Source: VGRF01 sp964460485 | GTDB lineage: Bacteria > Myxococcota_A > UBA9160 > UBA6930 | Assembly (NCBI GenBank): GCA_964460485.1 | Contig: CAYWRY010000026.1 | Location: forward strand, 1-39,750 | Direction of reading: 5' to 3' | DNA length: 39,750 nucleotides | Shown here: positions 1 through 8,136 of the stretch, piece after piece | Layout: every line of letters begins with the position of its first letter | How positions within the stretch are numbered: the first letter of the stretch is position 1 | Program-made: the position numbers and the translations under genes | Notes under the pieces: generated by a model | Seen by the model: only the letters and a program-made list of their open reading frames with translations | The model's database searches: none | What the model was told of the DNA's origin: nothing

Positions 1-60
1 TCTTCGGGCGCAGGGCGGGCCGCGCGGCGGCGCGAGCCGCGGGACGCCGCTAGCCGCCGA

Positions 61-699
61 TCAGAGCAGAGCGTCGAGCGCGGCCAGCGCGTCGCGCAGG
101 TCGCCCTTCACCAGCACGCCGCGGATGCCGAGCCGCTCCGCGGCCTCGACGTTGCTCGCGGCGTCGTCGAGAAACAGGCACTCCTCGGGCGCGACGCCGC
201 CGAGCAGCGCGAGCGTGTGGCGGAAGATCGCGGGGTTCGGCTTGCGCATGCGCACCTCGCTCGAGTCCACGATCACCTGGAACAGCTCGTCCGCCGGCAG
301 CATCCGTCGCCACGACTCGCGGAACTCGAGGATGTTGTTGGTGACCAGCGCCGTGCGATAGCCGCGGGCCGCGATGGCGCGCGCGCGCTCCACCATCGAG
401 TCGTGAGCGCCGCGCGGGCCACTCGCCATCGAGGCGAACAGCTCGAACGGGTCGGCGTCGACTCCCTCGGCGCGTCCGAGCGCAACGATCGCATCGCGCG
501 CCTCCGCCAGCGGAATCTCGCCGCGCTCCAGCCGGTGCCAGGGGTGGTCGGTGTCTTCGTGATACGGACCGAACACCAGCTCGAGCACGCGTTCGGGGCT
601 CGCGCCGATCTGCGCGCCGTAGCTGCGCGCGCCGTCGAAAGGGCTCGGCGTGAATACTCCGCCAAAGTCGAACAACACAGCGCGGATTCGAGAGGTCAC
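61..699 (-). CDS. HAD-family hydrolase (epoxide-hydrolase-N-terminal/ACAD10-like phosphatase)
   Basis: A 212-residue soluble haloacid dehalogenase-fold hydrolase, probably a small-molecule phosphatase. Motif I is AVLFDFGGVF near residues 7-16. The nucleophile is D10, and the usual second Asp is replaced in the FDFGGV form typical of the epoxide-hydrolase/ACAD10 subgroup. Motif II is LVTNN (about 118-122), the motif III lysine lies in MRKPNPAIF (about 150-158), and motif IV is FLDDAASNVEAA (about 176-187). The length is normal for a HAD with a small alpha-helical cap. It reads convergently to nothing visible at the window edge; the 60 bases before its stop hold no supportable gene. The substrate cannot be told. 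The family call is firm, the specific reaction is not. Confidence 0.85.
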   Translation of the reverse strand: MTSRIRAVLFDFGGVFTPSPFDGARSYGAQIGASPERVLELVFGPYHEDTDHPWHRLERGEIPLAEARDAIVALGRAEGVDADPFELFASMASGPRGAHDSMVERARAIAARGYRTALVTNNILEFRESWRRMLPADELFQVIVDSSEVRMRKPNPAIFRHTLALLGGVAPEECLFLDDAASNVEAAERLGIRGVLVKGDLRDALAALDALL

Positions 700-922
700 T
701 GAGCTGGTGCTCCGCGGGGGTCGAGGCTTTGGCGAGGCGAAAGCCCGGTGGCCGCGGTCAGCTCGCTGAGCGGATGCAGCGGGCGGCGCTGCGCGTCGCC
801 GCTGATCCGCTGGGCCGAATGCGGCGTGGGGTGCGCTCGTTCGGTGGGGTGCCTGCGCGTGCGCTCGTGCCGCCGCGCTCGCGTGCTCTCGGGCGCGCGC
901 GTGTGCGTGTCTCGGGCGTTCG

Positions 923-1972
923 TCACGCGGGCCTCAGCTCCGCGATCTCAGCCATCACCTCGAGCGCTTGCTCCTGCTCGGTGTGGAGCGTGAGGCCGGT
1001 CAGGCCCTCGAGATCGCGCCACGCCCGGAAGCGCTCGCGGATGCGCGCGGGCGGGCCGATCAGCGCGCCCTGGTCGACGTACTCGTCGGGCACCGCGGCG
1101 AACGCCTCCGCCTTCTTGCCCGCGAGGAACAGCTCCTGGATCCGCTCCGCGGCCTCCGGGAAGCCGCGCAGCCTCATCATCTCCTTGTGGAAGTTCTTGC
1201 TCTTCGCGCCCATGCCGCCCACGTAGAGGCCGATGAACGGCTTCTGCGCAGCGAGCGCCGCGCGCACGTCGTCGGTGACGTTGACCTGCACGCCGCCCTG
1301 GATCTCGAAGCCCTTGCCGAGCCCTTTGCCGCCGCCCGCCCGCGCGAAGCCCTGGGCGAGCCACGGCTGGAAGATCGCCTTCGTGTCCGGGTTGTATCCC
1401 ATGGGCAACCAGCCGTCGGCGAGCTCTGCGGTGAGCGCCACGTTCGCGGGCTGGCCGGTGCCGAGGAAGATCTTGGTCGCGGGGTCCGTGTGCAGCACGC
1501 TCTTCAGCGGCTTGCCGAGGCCCGAAGAGCCGGGGCCGCGATAGGGGAGCTGAATCTCGGGGCCGTCGTGGGCGACGGGGCCTTCGCGCCGCAGCACCTT
1601 GCGCACGATCTCCACGTAGTCGCGCAGCCGCGCGTTCGGCTTGCCCCAGGGCGTGCCGTACCAGCCCTCGACGATCTGCGGGCCCGAGAGGCCGAGGCCG
1701 ATGATCACGCGCCCGCCGCCCGCCAGCTGGTCGACGGTGGCCATCGCGAGCGCCGTCGCGGCCGGCGTGCGCGCCGCCGTCTGGATCACGGCGGTGCCGA
1801 GCCGGATGCGCTTCGTGTGCGCGGCGAGAAAGGCGAGGGGCGTGATGGCGTCCTGGCCGTAGATCTCCGCGGTCCAGACCGAGTCGTAGCCGAGCTGCTC
1901 GGCCCTAATCACTCGCGCGACCGGGATCCGAACCTGGGGATTCGCCCACGAGAGGGCGAGGCCGAGCTTCAT
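923..1972 (-). CDS. LLM-class flavin-dependent oxidoreductase (F420-type)
   Basis: A 349-residue bacterial luciferase-like monooxygenase/reductase with a TIM-barrel fold. It starts MKLGLALSW and contains the family signatures RAEQLGYDSVWTAEIYGQDA (about 23-42), RIRLGTAVIQ (about 55-64), and the cofactor-binding stretch GGRVIIGLGLSGPQIVEGWYG (about 85-105 in several pieces). Members of this group use F420 or FMN to oxidise or reduce organic substrates; here F420 is more likely from the sequence type, but this is inference. An open frame continues 60 codons upstream. I chose the ATG at 1972 because the family begins with M-K-[LI]-G. It is divergent from the methyltransferase with 100 bases between, which probably hold both promoters. 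Confidence 0.85.
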   Translation of the reverse strand: MKLGLALSWANPQVRIPVARVIRAEQLGYDSVWTAEIYGQDAITPLAFLAAHTKRIRLGTAVIQTAARTPAATALAMATVDQLAGGGRVIIGLGLSGPQIVEGWYGTPWGKPNARLRDYVEIVRKVLRREGPVAHDGPEIQLPYRGPGSSGLGKPLKSVLHTDPATKIFLGTGQPANVALTAELADGWLPMGYNPDTKAIFQPWLAQGFARAGGGKGLGKGFEIQGGVQVNVTDDVRAALAAQKPFIGLYVGGMGAKSKNFHKEMMRLRGFPEAAERIQELFLAGKKAEAFAAVPDEYVDQGALIGPPARIRERFRAWRDLEGLTGLTLHTEQEQALEVMAEIAELRPA

Positions 1973-2072
1973 GGGCGCCTCCGGCGAAGCGCCGCAGTAT
2001 ATTCGCGCCGCCTCGCACCGGGAGCTTTGCGTGCCGGTTGACGCGCGCGCAAAGTTGGCGTCTGCTTCGTGC

Positions 2073-2771
2073 ATGGCGAGGGCGGCGAGCGAGCTCGCGC
2101 AGGCGGGGCACGACGTGCCCGAGACGCGCTTCGGCGTCTGGTTCCAGGGCACGGCGATCTGGCGCGACTACGTGCTGCGCGACGCGCTGGCCGAGCAAGA
2201 GCGCCTGCTTGCGCGGCCCGGAGCGCGCTTCGCGCGCATCCTCGACGCGGGCTGCGGCGGCGGGCTCGCGCTCGGCGAGCTGCGCGAGCGCTTCGCGCCG
2301 AGCGCGCTCGCGGGCGTCGACGTCGACGCGGCCCTCGTCGCGGCGGCGCGGCTCGCGCATCCCGACGCGGACGTGCGCCTCGGCGACGTGGCGAAGCTCG
2401 ACTTTCCCGACGCCGCCTTCGACCTCGTGCTCTGCCACCAGCTGCTCCATCACCTGAGCGCGCCCGCCGCGGCGCTCGCGGAGCTGCGCCGCGTGCTCGC
2501 GCCGGGCGGCGTGCTGCTGCTCACGGAGTCGTGCGCGTCGTTCCTGCGCCTGTGGTGGGTGCGCCTCTTCTTCCGGCATCCGCGCAACGCCTACCGCAGC
2601 GCGGCGGACTACGTCGCGCTGGTGCGGTCCGCCGGCTTCGACGTCGCCGAGCGCGCGATCTCGACATCGGCGACCTGGTGGACGCAGCTCGACCTCGGCT
2701 TACTCGCGCGCTTCGGCATCGAGCCCAATCCGGAGCCGCTCGTGCATCTCGTCGCGACGCGGCGGGCGTAG
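2073..2771 (+). CDS. Class I SAM-dependent methyltransferase
   Basis: A 232-residue methyltransferase of the Methyltransf_11 type. Motif I, ILDAGCGGGLALGELRERF (about residues 50-68), binds S-adenosylmethionine. The acidic end of strand 2 is GVDVDAALV, motif II/III is LGDVAKLDFPDAAFDLVLCH, and a post-motif helix LRRVLAPGGVLLLTE follows. The open frame reaches back 34 codons further, into the LLM gene; the ATG at 2073 gives a normal N-terminus. No substrate-specific domain is visible. The next start, that of the sulfatase relic, lies 7 bases after its stop. Confidence 0.83.
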   Translation: MARAASELAQAGHDVPETRFGVWFQGTAIWRDYVLRDALAEQERLLARPGARFARILDAGCGGGLALGELRERFAPSALAGVDVDAALVAAARLAHPDADVRLGDVAKLDFPDAAFDLVLCHQLLHHLSAPAAALAELRRVLAPGGVLLLTESCASFLRLWWVRLFFRHPRNAYRSAADYVALVRSAGFDVAERAISTSATWWTQLDLGLLARFGIEPNPEPLVHLVATRRA

Positions 2772-2778
2772 CGGCCCG

Positions 2779-3036
2779 ATGCTCGCTCGCCTCCAGGCCG
2801 TGCGCTTCGGCACGTTCAGCTGCAGCTGCAGCTGCGGCACGGCGTCTACGGCGGTGCGCCCGGGTCGCTTCCGCTCGCCCCGCTCGCGGGGGCCGTGGCT
2901 GTCCGACCTCGCGCGCGACCCCGACGAGTCCTACGACCCGAGCGAGCGCTTCGCCGCCGACTTCGCGCGCCTCGACGCCGAGCGCGCGCCCGGGCAGCGC
3001 GAGATCGCGGAGAGTCCTCGGGGGTGGAAGGAATGA
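2779..3036 (+). pseudogene. C-terminal relic of an arylsulfatase-like protein, with a probable frameshift
   Basis: The last 50 residues of this 85-codon frame read like the end of a sulfatase: GPWLSDLARDPDESYDPSERF, then a helical stretch, then EIAESPRGWKE. This is the usual [LF]YDLxxDPxESYD block before the closing helix and the NPRGW-like tail. Upstream of about 2885 the sulfatase-like reading continues in another frame (bases 2802-2885, giving QLQLRHGVYGGAPGSLPLAP), so one indel separates the two parts. The catalytic N-terminal domain with its C/S-x-P-x-R motif is missing. The stop overlaps the start of the GST gene as ATGA. The sulfatase assignment is from remembered family features, not a search. 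Confidence 0.5.
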
Positions 3037-3782
3037 GCGAACGGGTCGTAGTGATCGGCAGCTACGTGTCGCCCTACGTGCGCAAGGTGCTGGGCGCGCT
3101 GCACCTGAAGGGCATCGCCTACCAGATCGACCCGATCGTGCCGTTCTTCGGCGGCGACGAGTTCTCGCGCCTCTCGCCGCTGCGGCGCATTCCGGTGCTG
3201 CTCGACGGCGACGTCGCGCTGTGCGACTCGACGGTGATCTGCGAGTACCTCGAAGAGCGCACGCCCGAGCCCGCGCTGCTGCCGCGCGGCGCCCGCGAGC
3301 GCGCTCGCTCGCGCTGGCTCGAGGAGTACGCGGACTCGCGCCTCGGGGACGTGCTGATCTGGGGCCTGTTCTACCAGCGCGTGATCCGGCGCGGCGTGTG
3401 GGGTGAGGCGACGGACGAGGCCGTCGTGCAGAGGGCGCTGGCAGAGGATGTGCCGCAATGCCTCGACTACCTCGAGGGCGAACTGCCGCCCGGTGGCTTT
3501 CTGTTCGGCGAGCTCGGCATCGCGGATCTCGCGCTCGCGGCGCCGTTCCGCAACGCCGGCTTCGCGCGCTTCGCGATCGACGCGTCGCGCTGGCCGCGCA
3601 GCGCCGGCTACGTGGAGCGCGTGCTGGGCCACGACGCGCTCGCGCGCCTGCGCCCGTTCGAGGAGGCGTCGCTGCGCGCGCCGCCCCCGCGCGTGCGCGA
3701 TGCGCTCGCGGCGCTCGGCGCGCCGATCCACGCGCGCACCTGGGGCGAGGAGAAGCCGCGCCGCGGCGTGATGCGCAATTGA
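3033..3782 (+). CDS. Glutathione S-transferase family protein
   Basis: A 249-residue cytosolic GST-fold protein. The thioredoxin-like N-terminal domain (about 1-80) has the active-site region SYVSPYVRKVLGALHLKG, with a Ser in place of the usual Ser/Cys after the first strand. It also has the cis-proline block RRIPVLLDGD and the glutathione gamma-glutamyl site CDSTVICEYLEER (D-S-T-V-I). The all-helical C-terminal domain contains GELGIADLALAAPFRNA, the N-capping box region of GSTs. The start is fixed by the ATGA overlap with the sulfatase relic upstream. That overlap suggests translational coupling inherited from an older operon. The substrate is unknown; detoxification or reductive dehalogenation/isomerisation are both possible. 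Confidence 0.88.
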   Translation: MSERVVVIGSYVSPYVRKVLGALHLKGIAYQIDPIVPFFGGDEFSRLSPLRRIPVLLDGDVALCDSTVICEYLEERTPEPALLPRGARERARSRWLEEYADSRLGDVLIWGLFYQRVIRRGVWGEATDEAVVQRALAEDVPQCLDYLEGELPPGGFLFGELGIADLALAAPFRNAGFARFAIDASRWPRSAGYVERVLGHDALARLRPFEEASLRAPPPRVRDALAALGAPIHARTWGEEKPRRGVMRN

Positions 3783-3812
3783 GCCGGCGCGCTGGCGTGC
3801 GCGCCGCGCGTC

Positions 3813-4703
3813 TCACACGTCGCGCACGACCTCCATGAACTTCGCCAGCGCGTCGATGTGCTGCTGCGGCGTCGTGAAGCCGGGGTCCTTGTCGCCGATC
3901 AGCGAGGCGCCGGTGCTCATCGCGCGCATGGAGAAGTGGGTGGCGCCGGCTTTCTTCCAGGTCTCCGCCGCTCTGCGCCAGGCGTCGGGTCCCTCGCCGA
4001 AGCCCGTGATCGCGTCGATCTCGAAGCCGGCGGCGCGGCCGTGCTTCGCGAGCGCGTCGCGGAGCTGCCCGCAGGAGCCCAGCATGACGGCGTTCGACGC
4101 GCCGAACAGGAAGCCATCGCCCAGGCGCGCGGCGCGCTGGATCGCGGGGCCCGAGAAGCCGCCGAACCAGATCGGAATCGGCTTCGTCGGGAGCGGGAGA
4201 ATGCCGGCGCGGTCGACGCGGTGGTAGCGGCCCTGATAATCGAGCACCGGCGTCGTCCACAGCTTGCGGAGCAGCTCGACCTGCTCGTCGAAGCGCTTGC
4301 CGCGCGTAGCGAAGGATTCGTTCAGCGCCTCGTACTCGACGTGGTTCCAGCCCGTGCCGACGCCGAGCTTCAGGCGATTGCCCGACAGGATCGCCAGCTC
4401 GGCGCACTGCTTCGCGACCAGCGCGGTCTGTCGCTGCGGCAAGATGATCACGCCCGTCACGAGCTCGAGCTTGCGCGTGAGCGCGGCCAGGTAGCCGAAC
4501 AGCACGAACGGCTCGTGAAACGCGTTCTGCTCGGTGTACGGCCCCGTGAGCCTCGGCTCGCGGCCGGCGTGCACCGCGCCGAGCACGTGGTCGTAGGTGA
4601 TCAGGTGCGAGTAGCCGAGCTGCTCGGCGGCTTGGGCGAAGTCGCGGATCGCGACCGGGTCGCTACCGATCTCGCAGGTCGGAAACACGCAACCGATCCT
4701 CAT
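3813..4703 (-). CDS. LLM-class F420-dependent oxidoreductase
   Basis: A 296-residue luciferase-like TIM-barrel oxidoreductase of the Rv2161c/TIGR03619 sort. It has the N-terminus MRIGCVFPTCEIGSDP, then FAQAAEQLGYSHLITYDHVLG (about 25-45, in pieces). Further on come LELVTGVIILPQRQTALVAKQ and the highly conserved GVGTGWNHVEYEALNE block (about 125-140) that lines the flavin/deazaflavin site. The start ATG at 4703 is preceded by a good ribosome binding site (GAGGAGCT). It lies convergent to the GST gene and divergent from the MDR reductase. It is only distantly similar to the other LLM protein in this window, so the two are not a recent duplication. Confidence 0.87.
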   Translation of the reverse strand: MRIGCVFPTCEIGSDPVAIRDFAQAAEQLGYSHLITYDHVLGAVHAGREPRLTGPYTEQNAFHEPFVLFGYLAALTRKLELVTGVIILPQRQTALVAKQCAELAILSGNRLKLGVGTGWNHVEYEALNESFATRGKRFDEQVELLRKLWTTPVLDYQGRYHRVDRAGILPLPTKPIPIWFGGFSGPAIQRAARLGDGFLFGASNAVMLGSCGQLRDALAKHGRAAGFEIDAITGFGEGPDAWRRAAETWKKAGATHFSMRAMSTGASLIGDKDPGFTTPQQHIDALAKFMEVVRDV

Positions 4704-4897
4704 GCGGAGCTCCTCGCGCCGGCGCGGCGCGCCCGCGGACGCGGCGAAGCGTCCATGATTCCGCGGCGCACGGCGCCGAGTCAACGATGTGCGCGCGCGG
4801 CGGTCTGCGCGGCGCCCCGGCGCCCGTCCACGGCGCGGCGCTTGCGAGGCAGGCGCTCTCCGGCGGATGCTCCCTCGTCTCGGCGAAGGAGCGCGCC

Positions 4898-5902
4898 GTG
4901 GCCGACAACGTCCAGATCCTGTTGATGGAGCGGCCGCGCGGGCCGCTCGCGGAGTCGCACTTCGCGACGCGCAGCGCGCCGATTCCCGCGCCCGCGGACG
5001 GTCAGCTGCTGCTGCGCACCGTGCTGCTCTCGCTCGACGCCGCGAACCGTGCGTGGATGCAGGGCGCGACCTATCGCGCGGCGCTGAACGCGGGCGAGCT
5101 GATGAGCGGCTACGGCATCGGCGAGGTGGTCGAATCGCGCTCGCCGCGTTTCGCACGCGGCGACCTCGTGATGGGCGAGCTGGGCTGGCAGGAGTGGGTG
5201 GTGGGCGACGCCAAAGGCTTCGCGCCGTGCAGCGAACATCGGCCGCTCACCCACCAGCTCTCGGTGCTGGGCGTGACGGGCAAGACCGCGTATCACGGAT
5301 TGATCCACGTTCCCGGCATCGCGGCGGGCGAGACGCTGCTCGTTTCCGCGGCCGGCGGCGCGGTCGGCTCGATCGTCGGGCAGATCGGCAAGATCGAGGG
5401 CGCGAAGGTCGTGGGCGTCGCGGGCGGCCGAGAGAAGTGCGACTGGCTGGTGCGCGAGCTCGGCTTCGACGCGTGCATCGACTACAAGCACGAGGACCTG
5501 CCCGCCGCCTTGAAGCGCGTCGCGCCCGAGGGCATCGACGTCTACTTCGACAACACCGGCGGCCCGATCCTGCAGGCCGCCCTGTTCGCCATGAAGGCGC
5601 ACGGGCGCATCTCGTGCTGCGGCGTGGTCTCGCAGTACGACGTCGCGGCGCCGAAGAGCCCGGCCGGCGTGCCCGGTTTACTCGTGGTGAAGCGCCTGCG
5701 CATGGAGGGCTTCATCGTGATGGACTTCGCGGCGAAGGACGCGGAGGCCGAGCGCGATCTCTCCGCGTGGGTGAAGAGCGGGCAGCTGCGCGTGGTCGAG
5801 GACGTGATCGACGGCCTCGAGAACGCGCCGCGCGGGCTGATCGGGCTGCTCGCCGGAGAGAATCGCGGCAAGCGCATGATTCGCGTGAGCGCGGAGCCCT
5901 GA
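4898..5902 (+). CDS. Zinc-free MDR-family NADP-dependent oxidoreductase (YncB/CurA-like)
   Basis: A 334-residue medium-chain dehydrogenase/reductase lacking zinc ligands, like alkenal/one and curcumin reductases. Visible marks are LLSLDAANRAWMQ (substrate-domain loop, about 39-51), GVTGKTAYHGLIHVPGI and the NADPH Rossmann motif VSAAGGAVGSIVGQIGK (A-A-x-G-A-V-G-S). After these come the lysine/arginine site for the NADP phosphate, FDNTGGPILQ, and the GRISCCGVVSQYD block. Members reduce the C=C bond of alpha,beta-unsaturated carbonyls. I chose GTG 4898 because GAAGGA lies 7 bases upstream and the resulting length matches the family. The gene is monocistronic as far as spacing shows. Confidence 0.88.
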   Translation: MADNVQILLMERPRGPLAESHFATRSAPIPAPADGQLLLRTVLLSLDAANRAWMQGATYRAALNAGELMSGYGIGEVVESRSPRFARGDLVMGELGWQEWVVGDAKGFAPCSEHRPLTHQLSVLGVTGKTAYHGLIHVPGIAAGETLLVSAAGGAVGSIVGQIGKIEGAKVVGVAGGREKCDWLVRELGFDACIDYKHEDLPAALKRVAPEGIDVYFDNTGGPILQAALFAMKAHGRISCCGVVSQYDVAAPKSPAGVPGLLVVKRLRMEGFIVMDFAAKDAEAERDLSAWVKSGQLRVVEDVIDGLENAPRGLIGLLAGENRGKRMIRVSAEP

Positions 5903-5957
5903 GCGCGTTGCTCCCGCGGCGAGGTGGGCATCCGAGGACCCGACGGGAGGGTCTCCG

Positions 5958-6314
5958 TTGATCGAGGTACGCGGCATCTACGAGGTTGCGATCAAGGTCG
6001 CCGATCTGGCGCGCGCCGAGGCGTTTTATTGTGGCGCGCTCGGCTTCGAGGTCGGGCTGCGCGACCCGCGGCGGCCGTGGCTCTTCCTGCGCGCGGGCGC
6101 GGGCATGGTCGTCCTGCAAGAGCAGCCCGGCCCGATCCCCCAGCAGCACTTCGCGTTCGCGGCGAGCGAATCCGGGATCGCGCGCGCAGCCGCTGCCTTG
6201 CGCGGCGTTGGGATCGCGACGCAGGGGCCCGTCGTCCACGACTGGATTCCGGCCGTCTCGCTCTACTTCGCGGATCCGGACGGACACGATCTCGAGCTGT
6301 GCGCGCCGCGCTGA
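5958..6314 (+). CDS. VOC-family (glyoxalase/bleomycin-resistance fold) protein
   Basis: A 118-residue single-unit vicinal oxygen chelate protein. It starts VRGIYEVAIKVADLARAEAF and has the FYCGALGFEV helix, a mid-protein QQHFAFAAS strand contributing a possible His ligand, and the terminal FADPDGHDLELCAP. The last is the hallmark D-P-D-G-x-x-[LI]-E-L motif, whose Glu is the final metal ligand. The start is TTG at 5958, preceded by GGGAGGG; no better ATG exists. The function (isomerase, dioxygenase, glyoxalase or antibiotic binding) cannot be decided. Confidence 0.82.
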   Translation: MIEVRGIYEVAIKVADLARAEAFYCGALGFEVGLRDPRRPWLFLRAGAGMVVLQEQPGPIPQQHFAFAASESGIARAAAALRGVGIATQGPVVHDWIPAVSLYFADPDGHDLELCAPR

Positions 6315-6381
6315 GGGCGTCACCGCAGTCGCGCAGCTAGCGCTCGCCGGCTCGGCGGCGGGCGGAGCCGGGGTCGAGCCC

Positions 6382-7140
6382 TCAGGAGGCCGGCGACTCC
6401 GGGGCCGCCGCAGGCGTTTCGGTCGTCGCAGGTGCGGGGCTCGCAGCGGGCGGCTCTGCCGTCGGCACGGGTGCCTCGGGGGCGGCCGCCTGCAGCAGCT
6501 CCACGATCTTCACGTTGAGATCCGCGAGGCCCCGATCGAGCGTGTTCGTCCACGCGCGTGAAGTCGCCGCCTGGGTCGCGAGGCGCACGTAGCCCACGGC
6601 CTCCGCTCCGCCCGCGAGCGGCGGGATCGGTCCGCGCAGCCCGAGCGCCGAGCGGAATTCGAGATGCGCCGCCCAGAAGCCGGGCGTGAACCACATCCAG
6701 AACTTGCGGATCTCGACGTCGATGGGCGTAGCGTCGTCGTAGCCGGCGTCTCCCTGCGCGAGCACGCGGTAGCCGCCCTCGCGCAGCCCGCGCACGACCG
6801 CGGCGCTCGCGAGCTCCACCACCGTGCGGCCCTCGGGCAGCAAGATGTCGCCCATCGCCTTGCCGTAGCCGTTGCGCTTGCGCGCGATCGCGCGCGAAGT
6901 GATCGCGCGGTCCTCGATCTCGCCGTCCTTCAGCGACGGGATCGAGGGATCGCTCGGATTTCGCTCGAAGCCGCGCGCATCGACCACGTTGCCGATGCGC
7001 ACGGCCGGGCCCTCGCCGAGGTCTTGGCTGGTCGGCAGCGGGTAGTCGATCACGCCGCGAGTTGACGCGCAGCTGGTCGCGAGCAACAACGCGGCGGCCG
7101 CGGGGATCAAGAGCGCGCAGCGGAAAACACCCGATCGCAT
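6382..7140 (-). CDS. Putative outer-membrane lipoprotein, YajG-like layout
   Basis: A 252-residue protein with a signal peptide (hydrophobic core about residues 9-20) and a likely lipoprotein cleavage site at ATS-C24. After the N-terminus the sequence has VRIGNVVDARGFERNP (about 47-62), a segment EGRTVVELASAAVVRGLREGG, and beta-strand-rich IDVEIRKFWMWFTPGFWAAH. This order resembles YajG-type lipoproteins, but I would not transfer a name. The last 35 residues are an Ala/Pro/Glu/Thr-rich low-complexity tail. It is divergently oriented from the SDR at 7234 with 93 bases between. Its partner and role are unknown. Confidence 0.7.
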   Translation of the reverse strand: MRSGVFRCALLIPAAAALLLATSCASTRGVIDYPLPTSQDLGEGPAVRIGNVVDARGFERNPSDPSIPSLKDGEIEDRAITSRAIARKRNGYGKAMGDILLPEGRTVVELASAAVVRGLREGGYRVLAQGDAGYDDATPIDVEIRKFWMWFTPGFWAAHLEFRSALGLRGPIPPLAGGAEAVGYVRLATQAATSRAWTNTLDRGLADLNVKIVELLQAAAPEAPVPTAEPPAASPAPATTETPAAAPESPAS

Positions 7141-7233
7141 CGAGTCTCCTCATCGCAAAGGTGGAGCGCGCGTCGGTCGCTCGAGGGCCGGACGGCGACA
7201 CGCCGGCCTATCGTACGACGTCCAGGAGGAGAC

Positions 7234-8007
7234 ATGGGTCTCGGAGGACGCGTGGCGCTGGTGACCGGAGGTGGGCGCGGCATCGGCCGCGGCATCGCGC
7301 TCGGACTCGCCGAGGACGGCGCCGACGTGGCCGTCAACTACCGCAAGGACGAAGCCGCGGCCCGCGAGACCGTCGCCGCGATCGAAAAGCTCGGCCGTCG
7401 CGCCCGGGCGTACGCCGCATCGGTCGAGAGCTACGAGGACTGCCGGCGCATGGTCGACGCGATCGTGCGCGACCTCGGTCACGTCGACATCCTCGTCAAC
7501 AACGCCGGCATCGCGAGCCGCGGAAACTCGGTCGAGAAAACGGACCCCGCCGAGATGGAGCGCGTGGTGCGCACCCACGCCTTCGCCGCGCACTACCTGT
7601 GCCAGCTCGTGCTGCCGAGCATGAAGACGCGCCCGCGCGGCGACATCGTGATGATCTCGAGCGCCGCGACCGCCCACTGGGGCCCGAACGGCGCGCCCTA
7701 CAACATGGGCAAGGCGGCGCTCGAGGCGCTGGCCTTCACGCTGGCGAAGGAAGTCAGGCACCGGAACATCCACGTGAACGTCGTGGCGCCGGGGCTGGTC
7801 GAGACCGAGATGGGCCGGCGCCTCGCGAAGGCGGCCGCCGGGGTGCAGGACATCCACGAGCTGGACGCGAGCCTGCCCTTCGGCCGCGTCTGCCAGCCCG
7901 AGGACGTGGCGAACGCCGTGCGCTTCTTCGTCTCGGAGCGCGCCTCGTACGTGACGGGCGAGAAGCTCTACGTGTACGGGGGCTCGGTCGAGCTGCGACC
8001 GCGCTGA
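7234..8007 (+). CDS. SDR-family oxidoreductase (FabG-like)
   Basis: A 257-residue classical short-chain dehydrogenase/reductase. It has the cofactor motif TGGGRGIG (about 11-18), NNAG (about 89-92), a catalytic Ser in MISSAAT, and the catalytic Y-N-M-G-K pair (YxxxK). The C-terminal YVTGEKLYVYGG fits the usual 'TGxxxxVDGG' end, with Y-V-Y-G-G in place of V-D-G-G. A strong ribosome binding site (AGGAGGAGA) lies just upstream of ATG 7234. NADP(H) use is suggested by the basic N-Y-R-K after strand 2. The substrate is unknown; a 3-oxoacyl or hydroxyacyl thioester is the commonest for this group. Confidence 0.88.
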   Translation: MGLGGRVALVTGGGRGIGRGIALGLAEDGADVAVNYRKDEAAARETVAAIEKLGRRARAYAASVESYEDCRRMVDAIVRDLGHVDILVNNAGIASRGNSVEKTDPAEMERVVRTHAFAAHYLCQLVLPSMKTRPRGDIVMISSAATAHWGPNGAPYNMGKAALEALAFTLAKEVRHRNIHVNVVAPGLVETEMGRRLAKAAAGVQDIHELDASLPFGRVCQPEDVANAVRFFVSERASYVTGEKLYVYGGSVELRPR

Positions 8008-8136
8008 GCCGTCCACGCGGCTTCGCTACGTCGGTGGAACGCGGGAGAGAGAACTTGGACCGGGATCCAGGTGAATCGACGGCGGATGCGAGGCCGATGA
8101 CCGGGCGAGCGCGTGCTGCGCAGCGCGGGTCGCCCC

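Noticed and set aside
1..60. Possible C-terminus of a plus-strand gene ending at TAG 51-53
   Set aside because: Only 16 codons of Arg/Ala/Gly composition are visible; it cannot be told from chance.
2815..2840. CAGCTG/CTGCAG short tandem repeat
   Set aside because: Only three or four units, lying within the sulfatase relic and codable as QLQLQL in the family frame; no evidence for phase variation of a working gene.
2069..3406. 445-codon Arg-rich frame across the methyltransferase, sulfatase relic and GST
   Set aside because: It crosses three recognisable genes in the wrong frame and has no family features.
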